37,977 bases of DNA from the NCBI GenBank assembly GCA_012523545.1, contig JAAYIH010000036.1, positions 1 through 37,977 on the forward strand. The letters run 5' to 3'. The position numbers and the translations under genes were made by a program. Below are positions 8,135 to 16,048 of this stretch, piece by piece. Each line of letters opens with the position of its first letter. Within the stretch, counting starts at the first letter, position 1. Under the pieces are notes generated by a model. The model did not search any database. It was not told the origin of the DNA and saw only the letters and a program-made list of their open reading frames with translations. This DNA is from Bacillota bacterium (GTDB lineage: Bacteria; Bacillota; Proteinivoracia; UBA4975).

Positions 8135-9106
8135 TTGCGTCTGGCTCAGGAAGAATGGGAAAGGAAATATTTATCTCCCCGGGCGACTTTGAGCAGCGCC
8201 AGCAAGGGCCGGCAAGTTCCCGAAGAACCATGTGCCATCCGCACCGACTTCCAGCGGGACAGGGACAGGATCACCCACTGCAAGGCCTTTCGGCGCCTCA
8301 AGCACAAGACCCAGGTCTTTATTGCTCCCGAAGGTGATCATTACCGCACGCGTCTTACCCACACTTTGGAAGTGGCTCAAATCTCGCGCACTGTGGCCAG
8401 GGCGCTCAGGCTCAACGAAGACCTTACCGAGGCCATTGCCCTGGGCCATGACCTGGGACATACTCCCTTTGGCCATGCCGGAGAAGACGAACTGAACAGG
8501 ATTCATCCCGGCGGCTTTCGTCACAACCAGCAGAGCCTGCGGGTGGTGGACCACCTGGAAAAGCTCAACCTGACCTGGGAAGTGCGGGACGGGATTCTCC
8601 ACCATTCGGGGCCGGGAATGCCCCAGACTTTGGAAGGGCAAATTGTGCGGATTTGTGACAGGGTGGCGTACATCAACCACGACATCGACGACGCATTGCG
8701 GGCGGGCATCATCACGCCGGCAGACCTGCCCCGGCATTGCATCAAGGTCTTGGGCGATACCAATTCGCAACGCATCAATGCCATGGTCACAGCCCTCATT
8801 GCCAACAGCCAGGAAGGCGGTATATCCCTGGGCGCCGAAATGGCCGAAATCCTGGACTGCCTGCGCAACTTTATGTTCGACAACGTCTACGTCGGTTCCA
8901 GTCCCAAACTGGAAGAGGGCAAAGCAAAACACGTCATAAACCAGGTCTACCATTACTTTGTGGACAACCCCCAGGAATTGCCGGAAGTTTACCGCCAGGA
9001 CGACATCCGCCAGGGAATATGCGATTACATCGCCGGGATGACCGACCGCTATGTGGTTGCCGTCTACAAACGCCACTTTTTGCCCACTCCGTGGCAATTG
9101 CTGTGA
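8135..9106 (+). CDS. dgt: Deoxyguanosinetriphosphate triphosphohydrolase-like protein
   Basis: 323 residues, HD-domain dNTPase family (dNTP to deoxynucleoside and triphosphate). The HD signature is clear: [17 protein letters not shown] contributes the first His and [16 protein letters not shown] the HD pair and following His; [21 protein letters not shown] is the conserved N-terminal block. The TTG at 8135 is preferred because GGGGGTGA (8122-8129) sits a suitable distance upstream; the GTG at 8126 lies inside that ribosome site. In many clostridia dgt is followed by dnaG and rpoD. Here rpoD follows directly and dnaG is absent. Confidence 0.93.
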   Translation: MRLAQEEWERKYLSPRATLSSASKGRQVPEEPCAIRTDFQRDRDRITHCKAFRRLKHKTQVFIAPEGDHYRTRLTHTLEVAQISRTVARALRLNEDLTEAIALGHDLGHTPFGHAGEDELNRIHPGGFRHNQQSLRVVDHLEKLNLTWEVRDGILHHSGPGMPQTLEGQIVRICDRVAYINHDIDDALRAGIITPADLPRHCIKVLGDTNSQRINAMVTALIANSQEGGISLGAEMAEILDCLRNFMFDNVYVGSSPKLEEGKAKHVINQVYHYFVDNPQELPEVYRQDDIRQGICDYIAGMTDRYVVAVYKRHFLPTPWQLL

Positions 9107-9159
9107 GTATAATTTACTAAATATTGTCGATAATAGATGTGAATTTTTTTTTTGCAGGA

Positions 9160-9187
9160 GCAGGATATACTGATTGTGAAAGCGAAT
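9160..9187 (+). promoter_or_regulatory. Candidate sigma-H promoter 1 upstream of rpoD
   Basis: GCAGGATAT (9160-9168) matches the Bacillus sigma-H -35 consensus RNAGGAWWW completely. AGCGAAT (9181-9187) matches the -10 RNNGAAT completely, with a 12-base spacer. Assignment to sigma-H is by consensus only. Confidence 0.55.
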
Positions 9188-9227
9188 TATGATAATGACC
9201 ACTGCCTGGAAAAGTTTTTTGCAAAAG

Positions 9228-9254
9228 GCAGGAGTTTTTGGCTTTGCACCGAAT
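9228..9254 (+). promoter_or_regulatory. Candidate sigma-H promoter 2 upstream of rpoD
   Basis: GCAGGAGTT (9228-9236) matches RNAGGAWWW at 8 of 9 positions and ACCGAAT (9248-9254) matches RNNGAAT, with an 11-base spacer. The predicted start is about 45 bases before the rpoD ATG. The overlapping TATAAT at 9254-9259 lacks a proper sigma-A -35. The B. subtilis sigA operon also has a sigma-H promoter close to sigA. Confidence 0.55.
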
Positions 9255-9308
9255 ATAATCTAATCTGTGACCCAATATCCACTCTCCGGGAAGGGGGGAC
9301 ATGATATA

Positions 9309-10394
9309 ATGACCAGCCAATGGGAAAAACTCAATGAATCTCAGCAGGCACTTATCTCCCGCGGCAAGAAGCGGGGGATATTGACCAATAAAGAAATTAT
9401 GGATGAACTGCACGAATTTGACATGAGTCCCACCGAGATAGAAGCTTTCTATGAAAAGCTGGCGGCACTGGGCATCGACATGGTGGACAGCGACGAAACT
9501 CCCGATGTCGACGATGAGGGCAAGCACGAAGAAGACGATTTGGATTTTGCGCTTCCCGACGGCATCAGCGTCACCGACCCGGTGCGCATGTACCTCAAAG
9601 AAATAGGCAGGGTCCCCCTGCTCACTGCCGATGAAGAAATTGAGCTGGCCAAGGCCATGGAAGCCGGAGACGAAAATGCCAAGCGGCAGTTGGTGGAGGC
9701 CAATTTGCGCCTGGTGGTCAGCATTGCCAAGCGCTACGTGGGCCGGGGCATGTCCTTTCTGGACCTGATCCAGGAGGGCAATTTGGGCCTGATGCGGGCG
9801 GTGGATAAATTCGACTACCGGCGCGGCTTCAAATTCAGCACCTACGCCACCTGGTGGATCCGCCAGGCCATTACCCGGGCCATCGCCGACCAGGCGCGGA
9901 CCATTCGCATTCCGGTGCACATGGTGGAGACCATCAACAAGCTGATTCGCGTGTCCCGGCAACTGGTCCAGGAATTGGGACGGGAACCCACGGCTGAGGA
10001 AATTGCCGAACATATGGATATGACTCCCGACAAGGTCCGGGAGATTTTGAAAATATCCCAAGACCCAGTATCCCTTGAAACCCCCATTGGCGAAGAGGAT
10101 GACAGCCATCTCGGGGATTTCATCGAAGACCAGGAAGCTTTGGCGCCTTCCGATGCCGCTGCCTTTGAACTGCTCAAGGAACAGCTGGAAGACGTTTTGC
10201 ATACCCTGACTGACAGGGAGGAAAAGGTGTTGCGCTTGCGCTTTGGTCTCGACGACGGCAAGCCGCGCACGCTGGAAGAAGTTGGCAAAAAGTTTAATGT
10301 CACCCGCGAACGCATTCGGCAAATTGAGGCCAAAGCTTTGCGCAAGCTCAGGCATCCCAGTCGCAGCAAGCGTTTAAAGGATTACCTGGAATAG
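9309..10394 (+). CDS. rpoD: Primary RNA polymerase sigma factor RpoD (SigA)
   Basis: 361 residues, the usual length for Firmicutes SigA. A short region 1.1 (residues 1-60) leads through an acidic linker to region 1.2 ([16 protein letters not shown], from about residue 89). Region 2 contains [38 protein letters not shown] split over conserved blocks; regions 3 and 4 end with the helix-turn-helix [17 protein letters not shown]. It directs transcription from housekeeping promoters. ATG 9309 follows an AAGGGGGG site (9291-9298) and is preferred over GTG 9267, which lies upstream of that site. Two sigma-H-like promoters lie in the 200-base gap before it. The end of the gene overlaps the promoter of the tRNA cluster. 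Confidence 0.97.
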   Translation: MTSQWEKLNESQQALISRGKKRGILTNKEIMDELHEFDMSPTEIEAFYEKLAALGIDMVDSDETPDVDDEGKHEEDDLDFALPDGISVTDPVRMYLKEIGRVPLLTADEEIELAKAMEAGDENAKRQLVEANLRLVVSIAKRYVGRGMSFLDLIQEGNLGLMRAVDKFDYRRGFKFSTYATWWIRQAITRAIADQARTIRIPVHMVETINKLIRVSRQLVQELGREPTAEEIAEHMDMTPDKVREILKISQDPVSLETPIGEEDDSHLGDFIEDQEALAPSDAAAFELLKEQLEDVLHTLTDREEKVLRLRFGLDDGKPRTLEEVGKKFNVTRERIRQIEAKALRKLRHPSRSKRLKDYLE

Positions 10395-10398
10395 GGTC

Positions 10399-10427
10399 TT
10401 GACTAAAACTTTTAAAACGAGTATAAT
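10399..10427 (+). promoter_or_regulatory. Sigma-A promoter of the tRNA-Asn/CAT/Glu cluster
   Basis: TTGACT (10399-10404) and TATAAT (10422-10427) are 17 bases apart, starting just after the rpoD stop. The predicted start lies about 10 bases before tRNA-Asn. Confidence 0.82.
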
Positions 10428-10444
10428 TGCTAATGTCATGGCAT

Positions 10445-10519
10445 TCCTCAGTAGCTCAACGGTAGAGCAACCGGCTGTTAACCGGTAGGTTGCAGGTTCG
10501 AATCCTGCCTGGGGAGCCA
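10445..10519 (+). tRNA. tRNA-Asn (GTT)
   Basis: A full cloverleaf with acceptor TCCTCAG paired to CTGGGGA, D stem GCTC/GAGC, anticodon stem ACCGG/CCGGT with loop CTGTTAA (anticodon GTT at 10477-10479), T arm GCAGG-TTCGAAT-CCTGC, discriminator G and encoded CCA. Confidence 0.95.
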
Positions 10520-10525
10520 TTTTTT

Positions 10526-10602
10526 GGGCCTATAGCTCAGCTGGTCAGAGCAACCGGCTCATAACCGGTCGGTCCCTGGTTCGAATCCAGGTGGGCCCAC
10601 CA
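10526..10602 (+). tRNA. tRNA with CAT anticodon, probably tRNA-Ile2 (lysidine type)
   Basis: Cloverleaf with acceptor GGGCCTA/TGGGCCC, anticodon loop CTCATAA (CAT at 10560-10562), T arm CCTGG-TTCGAAT-CCAGG, discriminator A and encoded CCA. The acceptor stem and the CTCATAA loop resemble bacterial tRNA-Ile2, whose C34 is changed to lysidine by TilS, more than elongator tRNA-Met. It lacks the unpaired first position of initiator tRNA. Identity from sequence alone is not certain. Confidence 0.8.
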
Positions 10603-10609
10603 ACGGAAT

Positions 10610-10686
10610 GGCCCCTTGGAGAAGTGGTTTAACTCACCAGCCTTTCACGCTGGCATTCAGGGGTTCGAATCCCCTAGGGGTCACCA
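10610..10686 (+). tRNA. tRNA-Glu (TTC)
   Basis: Acceptor GGCCCCT/AGGGGTC, anticodon stem CCAGC/GCTGG with loop CTTTCAC (anticodon TTC at 10644-10646), T arm AGGGG-TTCGAAT-CCCCT, discriminator A and encoded CCA. It closely resembles Bacillus tRNA-Glu. Confidence 0.95.
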
Positions 10687-10690
10687 TGAA

Positions 10691-10718
10691 AAAAACACTG
10701 CCCAGGCAGTGTTTTTTT
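10691..10718 (+). terminator. Terminator of the three-tRNA cluster
   Basis: AACACTGCC (10694-10702) pairs with GGCAGTGTT (10705-10713), followed by a T run to 10718. It lies 8 bases after tRNA-Glu. Confidence 0.88.
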
Positions 10719-10814
10719 GCTTGTAAAAGGAATTTACCGGATGTGTATGGAAATATACTATATAACAGGTCTTGTCTTGGGTATACCAGCTTGAAGGCGA
10801 GCGGGGTGTTCAGA

Positions 10815-11501
10815 ATGAAGCTGACGCCAAGGCTGCAGGCCATTGCCGATAAGATTCCGCCGGGCTCTGCAGTGGCAGATATTGGCAGCGACCACGCGTA
10901 TATACCCGTTTATTTGCTGGTTAACCGCCTGGCCAGGCGGGTTATTGCCAGCGACAACAATAAGGGGCCGCTGACTGCAGCAGCTCAAACCCTTAAGCTT
11001 TTTAATCTGGAGAAAGCCGTGGACCTGCGCCTGGCCGATGGTCTGGAGGCCATAAAACCTGAAGATGATGTGGACACGGTGGTCATCGCCGGCATGGGAG
11101 GCGAAACCATCTGTTCCATCCTGGCCAGGGGCAAGGACATTATTTCTGCCGCTGTCTCCCTGGTGTTGCAGCCCATGACCGACGCCGGTCTGGTCAGAAG
11201 GTGGCTGGCCGACAACGGGTTTGCCATTGTCGATGAAGACATAGCCCAGGAAGGCGCCAGGTTTTATGAAATTATCGTTGCCCGGCGGGGACAGGGGATG
11301 GAACGGCAGGATTTTTCCGATGAAATAGGGCCGGTTTTGCTGGCGAAAAAGCATCCCCTGTTAAAGCCCATGCTGGAACAGCGGCTCCGGCGTTTGCGCA
11401 AGGCCGCGGCCTACGCCAGCCATTCCGCTGCGGCCCGGGAGCGGGTGAGGCAACTGGAAGAGAGAGCCAGGTATCTCGAGGAGGTGTTGTCTTGGCTGTA
11501 A
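10815..11501 (+). CDS. trmK: tRNA (adenine-22 N1) methyltransferase TrmK
   Basis: 228 residues, TrmK/YqfN family (DUF633), which methylates A22 of bacterial tRNAs using S-adenosylmethionine. The Rossmann motif I is VADIGSDHAYIPVYL (about residues 19-33) and the family-specific VIAGMGGETI follows (about 92-101). The ATG at 10815, after GGGGTG (10803-10808), gives the conserved MKLTPRLQAIA start; the long open frame further upstream runs through tRNA-Glu and is not coding. The next gene starts inside its 3' end. The order rpoD, trmK, nif3-like, zinc ribbon is conserved in many clostridia. Confidence 0.93.
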   Translation: MKLTPRLQAIADKIPPGSAVADIGSDHAYIPVYLLVNRLARRVIASDNNKGPLTAAAQTLKLFNLEKAVDLRLADGLEAIKPEDDVDTVVIAGMGGETICSILARGKDIISAAVSLVLQPMTDAGLVRRWLADNGFAIVDEDIAQEGARFYEIIVARRGQGMERQDFSDEIGPVLLAKKHPLLKPMLEQRLRRLRKAAAYASHSAAARERVRQLEERARYLEEVLSWL

Positions 11502-12625
11502 CGACCGGACAAATTATCTCTGTCCTGGAAACTTTGGCGCCTGTTGAAATCCAGGCGGATTGGGATAATTCCGGCCTGCAGGCGGGCAGCCGGCAGCAAC
11601 CGGTGGAAAAAATCCTCCTGACTCTGGACGTTACGGCGGAAGTTCTGCAATATGCCGCCGACAACGGCTATGGCCTGGTCGTAGCCCATCATCCTTTCCT
11701 CTTTCATAAATTGAGCAGGGTCGACCTCGAAACCCCCGCCGGCAGGATTCTGGAACTGGCCCTGGCCAACAAGATTTCCATTTACGCCATGCATACCAAT
11801 TTGGACATGGTTCAGGGCGGGGTATCCGACGTCCTGGCCCAATTGCTGGGCCTGGAAGATGTGGAAGTGCTGGACCCCCAGAAGGGCCATTACTTTAAAC
11901 TGGCGGTGTTTGTGCCTCTGACCCACCTGGACCAGGTGCGGCAGGCTCTGGGCGATGCCGGCGCCGGCTGGATCGGCAACTATTCCCACTGTACCTTTGC
12001 CGCCCCGGGCACAGGGACGTTTCTGCCCCGGGAAGGGGCAAATCCCTGGATGGGGGAACCGGGCAAACTGGAGCAGGTGGAAGAAGCCCGGCTGGAAACC
12101 CTGGTGCCGTCCTACCGGCTGGAGGCAGTTTTGGCGGCCATGCGGTCGGCGCATCCCTATGAAGAGATTGCCTACGACCTGTTCCCGCTGGCCATGGATG
12201 CCAGCTTCGGCCTGGGGCGCCTGGGCGTATTGCCGCAAACCATGAACCTCGGGGCCTTGGCCCAAAAGGTGGCCCGGGTTCTCCACTGCGCCCAGCTTCG
12301 GATCTGCGGAGATGTGGACAAACCGGTGCGCAGGGTGGCTCTTTGCGGCGGCAGTGGCGGGCGGTATGTGGACCTGGCCCGGCGCCGGGGAGCAGACGTC
12401 CTGATTACCGGGGACATCGACCACCATCAGGCCCTGGATGCCCAGCAAACGGGTCTGGCCTTAATCGATCCCGGCCACTATGCCAGCGAGTATCCCGTTT
12501 TATACAAAGCAGAAGCCCATTTGCGGAGCAACCTTCCCGGGGAAATAGTGATAACCCGTTATCCCGGCAGCACCAACCCAATGCGTTGGCAGAGCTGCAC
12601 ATTTTGCGAGGGAGAGGGGGACTAA
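11492..12625 (+). CDS. Nif3-like dinuclear metal centre protein (YqfO type)
   Basis: 377 residues, Nif3/DUF34 family. The two Nif3 halves carry metal-site motifs VAHHPFLFH and HTNLD in the first half and GDIDHHQALDAQ with DPGHYASE in the second. An inserted middle domain (about residues 130-235) matches the PII-like insertion of the long Bacillus YqfO proteins. Biochemical function is not established; a GTP cyclohydrolase-type hydrolase activity has been suggested for the family. Start is TTG 11492, inside trmK, preceded by GAGGAGGTG (11479-11487). Translation is probably coupled to trmK. Confidence 0.92.
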   Translation: MAVTTGQIISVLETLAPVEIQADWDNSGLQAGSRQQPVEKILLTLDVTAEVLQYAADNGYGLVVAHHPFLFHKLSRVDLETPAGRILELALANKISIYAMHTNLDMVQGGVSDVLAQLLGLEDVEVLDPQKGHYFKLAVFVPLTHLDQVRQALGDAGAGWIGNYSHCTFAAPGTGTFLPREGANPWMGEPGKLEQVEEARLETLVPSYRLEAVLAAMRSAHPYEEIAYDLFPLAMDASFGLGRLGVLPQTMNLGALAQKVARVLHCAQLRICGDVDKPVRRVALCGGSGGRYVDLARRRGADVLITGDIDHHQALDAQQTGLALIDPGHYASEYPVLYKAEAHLRSNLPGEIVITRYPGSTNPMRWQSCTFCEGEGD

Positions 12626-12627
12626 GC

Positions 12628-13356
12628 GTGGAGTGCCTCAAGGATATGTGGGAACTGCAAAATACTGAAATTGAAATGGTCAAGCTGCGTCGGGAATGGG
12701 CCCAACTCAAGGAACTGCTGGCCAGGGACAAGGACGACGAACTTGCCGCAATCCAAAAAAGCCTGAACGAGGCCCGGGAGCAGTGGCGAACGGCCAAAAA
12801 AAATCACGACGAAACCGTGGCTGAGATCGAGCAGATATCCCGTAAATTGGAACAGCTTAACTGCCAGTTGTATGAGGAAGGCGGGCAGAGCAAAGAACTG
12901 ATTTCCATCCAGCAAAACATTGAACAACTGGAAAAGAGAAAAGCAGTTTTAGAGGACAGGCAGTTGAGCACCATCGAGGAACTGGACCAACTGGAGCAAA
13001 GGATTGCCGATGAGACCCGCCGCTTTCAGCGCCTGGAAGAACAAAAGCGCTCCCGCAACAACCGCATGAACCTGCGTCTGGAGGAAATTCGCGCAGCCTA
13101 CGGGGATTTAAAACAGAGGCGGGAAGAGTTGCGGGCCATCATTCCCAACTACATGATGGCGATTTACAACGACCTGGTAGCGCAAAAAAAGCGGCCCATG
13201 GCAACGCTTAAAGGCGATTGCTGCAGCGGTTGCGGAATGACGCAAACGGTGCTTAATGTCAATGCTCTGAAAAAGGGCGGACAATATACCCGTTGCAGCA
13301 GTTGCGGCAGAATACTGGTTTTGGCGGAAGCAGTAAATAAAGGACAAGGAGATTAG
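12628..13356 (+). CDS. Coiled-coil protein with C-terminal C4 zinc ribbon (COG1579)
   Basis: 242 residues. Residues about 10-185 are charged heptad-rich sequence typical of a long antiparallel coiled coil. The end carries a zinc ribbon with CCSGC...CSSC (about residues 197-227). This architecture is that of COG1579 (DUF164) proteins, often called putative nucleic-acid-binding proteins; the true role is unknown. GTG 12628 follows GGGAGAGGGGG (12610-12620), 2 bases after the Nif3-like stop, and is preferred because the frame upstream overlaps the Nif3-like gene. It sits in the trmK-nif3-murG operon. Confidence 0.88.
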   Translation: MECLKDMWELQNTEIEMVKLRREWAQLKELLARDKDDELAAIQKSLNEAREQWRTAKKNHDETVAEIEQISRKLEQLNCQLYEEGGQSKELISIQQNIEQLEKRKAVLEDRQLSTIEELDQLEQRIADETRRFQRLEEQKRSRNNRMNLRLEEIRAAYGDLKQRREELRAIIPNYMMAIYNDLVAQKKRPMATLKGDCCSGCGMTQTVLNVNALKKGGQYTRCSSCGRILVLAEAVNKGQGD

Positions 13357-13357
13357 T

Positions 13358-14482
13358 ATGCCTGAGAAAAGCGTCAAGGTATTGCTGACCGGCGGGGGAA
13401 CCGGCGGGCACGTCTTTCCCGGCATCGTCATCGCCGAGGAAATTCGGCGCAGGGAACCTAACGCCAAAATATTGTTTGTCGGCACCCGCCGCGGGCTGGA
13501 GAGCAAAGTGGTGCCCCGGTTGGGTTACGAGATTGAGTACGTGGATGTGCGCTATTTTGAGCGCAGTTTTTCGCCGCGTAATATCGTCACTGCTTATAAG
13601 GCGTTTGCTTCGGTGCTGGGCGCCCGCAGGATAATCAGCCGGTTCAAGCCCGATGTGGTGGTGGGCACCGGCGGATATGTTTCCGGGCCGGTGGTGCTGG
13701 CTGCTTCGCTGGCCCAAATACCCACTCTCATCCATGAGCAGAATGCCTTCCCTGGCTTGACTACCAGACTGTTGGCGCGGCGGGTGGACATTGTGGCGGT
13801 GAGTCATAGCGAAGCCGTGGCCCGGGTTGGAGCCGCTGCCAAGGCTGTGGTTACCGGCCATCCCGTGCGCCGTGAGTTTTTTGAGACTTCGCGCGCTGAG
13901 GCGCGCCGGTCCCTTAATCTTAAAGCCAAAGACAGATTGGTACTGGTGGTGGGCGGCAGCGGCGGGGCGGAAAAGATTAACCAGGTAACCCTGGAAGCGG
14001 CGCCTGCCATTGTCGGCAGGCCCGGGATTATTTTGATGCACGTCACCGGCAGCCGCTATTATGACTGGGTAAGCCGGGAGAGGGAAAAGCTGCCATTGCG
14101 CCCAGAGCAGGCGCAACGCTATCAACTGGCGGATTTTATCCATAACATTCCCGTTGCCATGGCTGCCTGCGACCTCATTGTGGCCAGATCCGGCGGCATG
14201 GTGCACGAAATTACCGCCGCGGGACGTCCGTCCCTGTTGATTCCTTCTCCCAATGTCACCGACGATCATCAGTTGCACAATGCCCGGGCCATGGCCGCCC
14301 AGGGCGCCGCCATCGTAGTGGAAGAGAAGGATTTAAATGCACAAAAGTTTGCCCGGGAAATTTTGGCTGTGCTGGAAGATGCCCGGCGTCTGGACGACAT
14401 GGCGGCGGCAGCCAAAAATATGGGCAGACCCGAAGCGGGCAGCAAGCTGGCGGAACTGATTCTTAAAATGGCAAAAAAATAG
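13358..14482 (+). CDS. murG: MurG-type UDP-GlcNAc:lipid I N-acetylglucosaminyltransferase
   Basis: 374 residues, glycosyltransferase family 28. MurG adds GlcNAc to lipid I at the cytoplasmic membrane to make lipid II. Signatures are LTGGGTGGHVFP (residues 10-21), GTGGYVSGPV, HEQNAFPG, VTGHPVR, VVGGSGGAEKIN and the donor-site RSGGMVHEITAAGRPSLLIP...DDHQ block. Start is ATG 13358, one base after the upstream stop, with AAGGAG (13346-13351). Its position outside a mur/dcw cluster is unusual; it may be a second copy. No mur or fts genes are in the window. Confidence 0.9.
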   Translation: MPEKSVKVLLTGGGTGGHVFPGIVIAEEIRRREPNAKILFVGTRRGLESKVVPRLGYEIEYVDVRYFERSFSPRNIVTAYKAFASVLGARRIISRFKPDVVVGTGGYVSGPVVLAASLAQIPTLIHEQNAFPGLTTRLLARRVDIVAVSHSEAVARVGAAAKAVVTGHPVRREFFETSRAEARRSLNLKAKDRLVLVVGGSGGAEKINQVTLEAAPAIVGRPGIILMHVTGSRYYDWVSREREKLPLRPEQAQRYQLADFIHNIPVAMAACDLIVARSGGMVHEITAAGRPSLLIPSPNVTDDHQLHNARAMAAQGAAIVVEEKDLNAQKFAREILAVLEDARRLDDMAAAAKNMGRPEAGSKLAELILKMAKK

Positions 14483-14507
14483 CATAATCTTTTGACAGTG
14501 TTTGCCT

Positions 14508-14536
14508 TTGACCGGGACTGACGAATATGGTAAAGT
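14508..14536 (+). promoter_or_regulatory. Sigma-A promoter of rnpB
   Basis: TTGACC (14508-14513) and TAAAGT (14531-14536) are 17 bases apart and place the start within a few bases of the RNase P RNA 5' end (14547). A second TTGACA at 14492-14497 is not correctly spaced. Confidence 0.75.
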
Positions 14537-14546
14537 AGTAGCGACA

Positions 14547-14903
14547 GAAGTTGAGCAAGCTGGGCAGCCGCGACTTTTTTAAGTTGAGGAAAGTCCGGGC
14601 TCCGCAGGGCAGGGTGCTGGAAAACGTCCAGTGAGGGCGACCTCAAGGAAAGTGCCACAGAAAACAAACCGCCTTTTTTTAAAGGTAAGGATGAAACGGT
14701 GCGGTAAGAGCGCACCAGCAGCCTGGCGACTGGCTGGCTTGGTAAACCCCACCCGGAGCAAGACCAAATAGGAGGGATTAAGGATGGCCCGTCCGCCCCT
14801 CGGGTATGGTCGCTGGAGGTGCCAGGCAACTGGCATCGTAGATAGATGGCTGCCACTCCTGCACAGGAGTACAGAACCCGGCTTACACGCTTGCTCGGCT
14901 TCC
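14547..14903 (+). ncRNA. rnpB: RNase P RNA (rnpB)
   Basis: The catalytic RNA that removes 5' leaders from tRNA precursors. The ends form a 14-bp P1 helix (14547-14560 with 14889-14902, two G-T wobbles). Conserved core elements are GAGGAAAGTCCGGGCTCC near the 5' end, GGTAAACCCCACCCGGAGCAAGACCAAATA split across the CR-IV/P region, and the 3' CAGAACCCGGCTTAC. The layout with a short GC hairpin series fits type A rather than the Bacillus type B, judged by eye. Length of about 356 bases is normal. Confidence 0.95.
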
Positions 14904-14910
14904 CGCTAGC

Positions 14911-14939
14911 AACACTGCCAAAAGGCGGTGTTTTTATTT
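14911..14939 (+). terminator. Terminator of rnpB
   Basis: AACACTGCC (14911-14919) pairs with GGCGGTGTT (14924-14932) around an AAAA loop, followed by TTTATTT. It lies 8 bases after rnpB. Confidence 0.88.
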
Positions 14940-15013
14940 AGCTTCAGTTGTGAAGCAGGGTATTATCGCATACTGTAGCTGGGGTTGTCAATTTATCGGG
15001 ATGAGGTGTTGGA

Positions 15014-16027
15014 ATGGACCGGAAAGCGGTCGTAGTGTTGCGGGGGCTGACAGTGCTGGGCGCATTGTTTCTGTTGCTGGAGTACGGCAGGACCATTGCC
15101 TCTCTGCTGACGCCGGTAATGATTGCAGTTCTCCTGACTCTGTTGCTCATGCCCCTGGTGGATTTATTACATAGGAAGGTCAAATCCAGAATGCTCGCCA
15201 CTTTGATGGTGACCATTCCCGCGTATGGTCTGCTGGCGGGGGCAATCTGGTGGAGCATTCACCGCCTGTACCGGGAGGCCGAAGGCTTTGTGGGCAACTT
15301 TTCCACCCTGGTTGCCACTTTACAAAACCTGTTTAACGAAAAGATTTGGCCGCTGGTCGAGGGGACGGCATACGAAGAATCTTTTTCGCTTATCCTGGAC
15401 GAGGTTATCCTGCGGGGCATTCAGACTTTGCAGGAAGTGGCCAAGACTGTCATCAGTTCGGGGTTGTCCCTGTTGGGCACTTTGCCCGGCGTCTTTGTGG
15501 CTTTTTTGGCCACTCTCATCCTGACTTTTTACCTGCTCTACGACAAGAAGTGGGTGCTCAATTTGGTACCCCGGGCCGCCGAAAACGTCGACAAAGTTAT
15601 CAGGTCAATCCACGGTTACATCAAGGCCCAGTTCTTCCTGATTACCATTACCGCTGCCATCTGCATGCTGGCCTTTGCCCTTCTGGGAGTTCCTTATATT
15701 TTGGTCTACGGCGCCCTTATTGCCATCTTCGATTTGTTGCCCATACTCGGCGCCGGAACCTTGTTGGTGCCGATGATAATATGGTATTTTATAGCCGGGA
15801 AATTTTTCATCGCCATAATGTTGGCGTTGCTTTATGCCGTTATTCTCATCGTGCGGCAAATTGTGGAACCCAAACTGCTTTCCCGCAATCTCGGCATTCA
15901 TCCCATTGTAGCTATACTGGCTGTCTTTTTCGGCCTGAAACTGTTCGGCCCCATCGGCCTCATCCTGCTGCCGCTGATGGCGTCCATAGCGGCAGGTTTT
16001 CCGCGGTTTCGCTGGCTGCGGAGATAG
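15014..16027 (+). CDS. AI-2E family permease, YtvI-like
   Basis: 337 residues with about seven to eight membrane segments. The family (UPF0118/AI-2E exporters) includes proteins linked to autoinducer-2 export, Na+/H+ exchange and, for YtvI, sporulation. Visible family motifs are TPVMIAVLLTLLLMP near the N-terminus, LTFYLLYDKK, FDLLPILGAGTLLVP and RQIVEPKLLSRNLGIHP. ATG 15014 follows GAGGTG (15003-15008). Substrate is unknown. It is followed after 21 bases by the DRG-like GTPase, and the two are probably one operon. Confidence 0.85.
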   Translation: MDRKAVVVLRGLTVLGALFLLLEYGRTIASLLTPVMIAVLLTLLLMPLVDLLHRKVKSRMLATLMVTIPAYGLLAGAIWWSIHRLYREAEGFVGNFSTLVATLQNLFNEKIWPLVEGTAYEESFSLILDEVILRGIQTLQEVAKTVISSGLSLLGTLPGVFVAFLATLILTFYLLYDKKWVLNLVPRAAENVDKVIRSIHGYIKAQFFLITITAAICMLAFALLGVPYILVYGALIAIFDLLPILGAGTLLVPMIIWYFIAGKFFIAIMLALLYAVILIVRQIVEPKLLSRNLGIHPIVAILAVFFGLKLFGPIGLILLPLMASIAAGFPRFRWLRR

Positions 16028-16048
16028 AATTGGCTTAGGAGGGATACT

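Noticed and set aside
9117-10355. 412-codon antisense frame over rpoD
   Set aside because: It mirrors the rpoD codons, lacks domains and would start inside the sigma region 4 code.
10608-10814. 5' extension of trmK through tRNA-Glu
   Set aside because: The extension would translate the tRNA and its terminator. ATG 10815 gives the conserved N-terminus.
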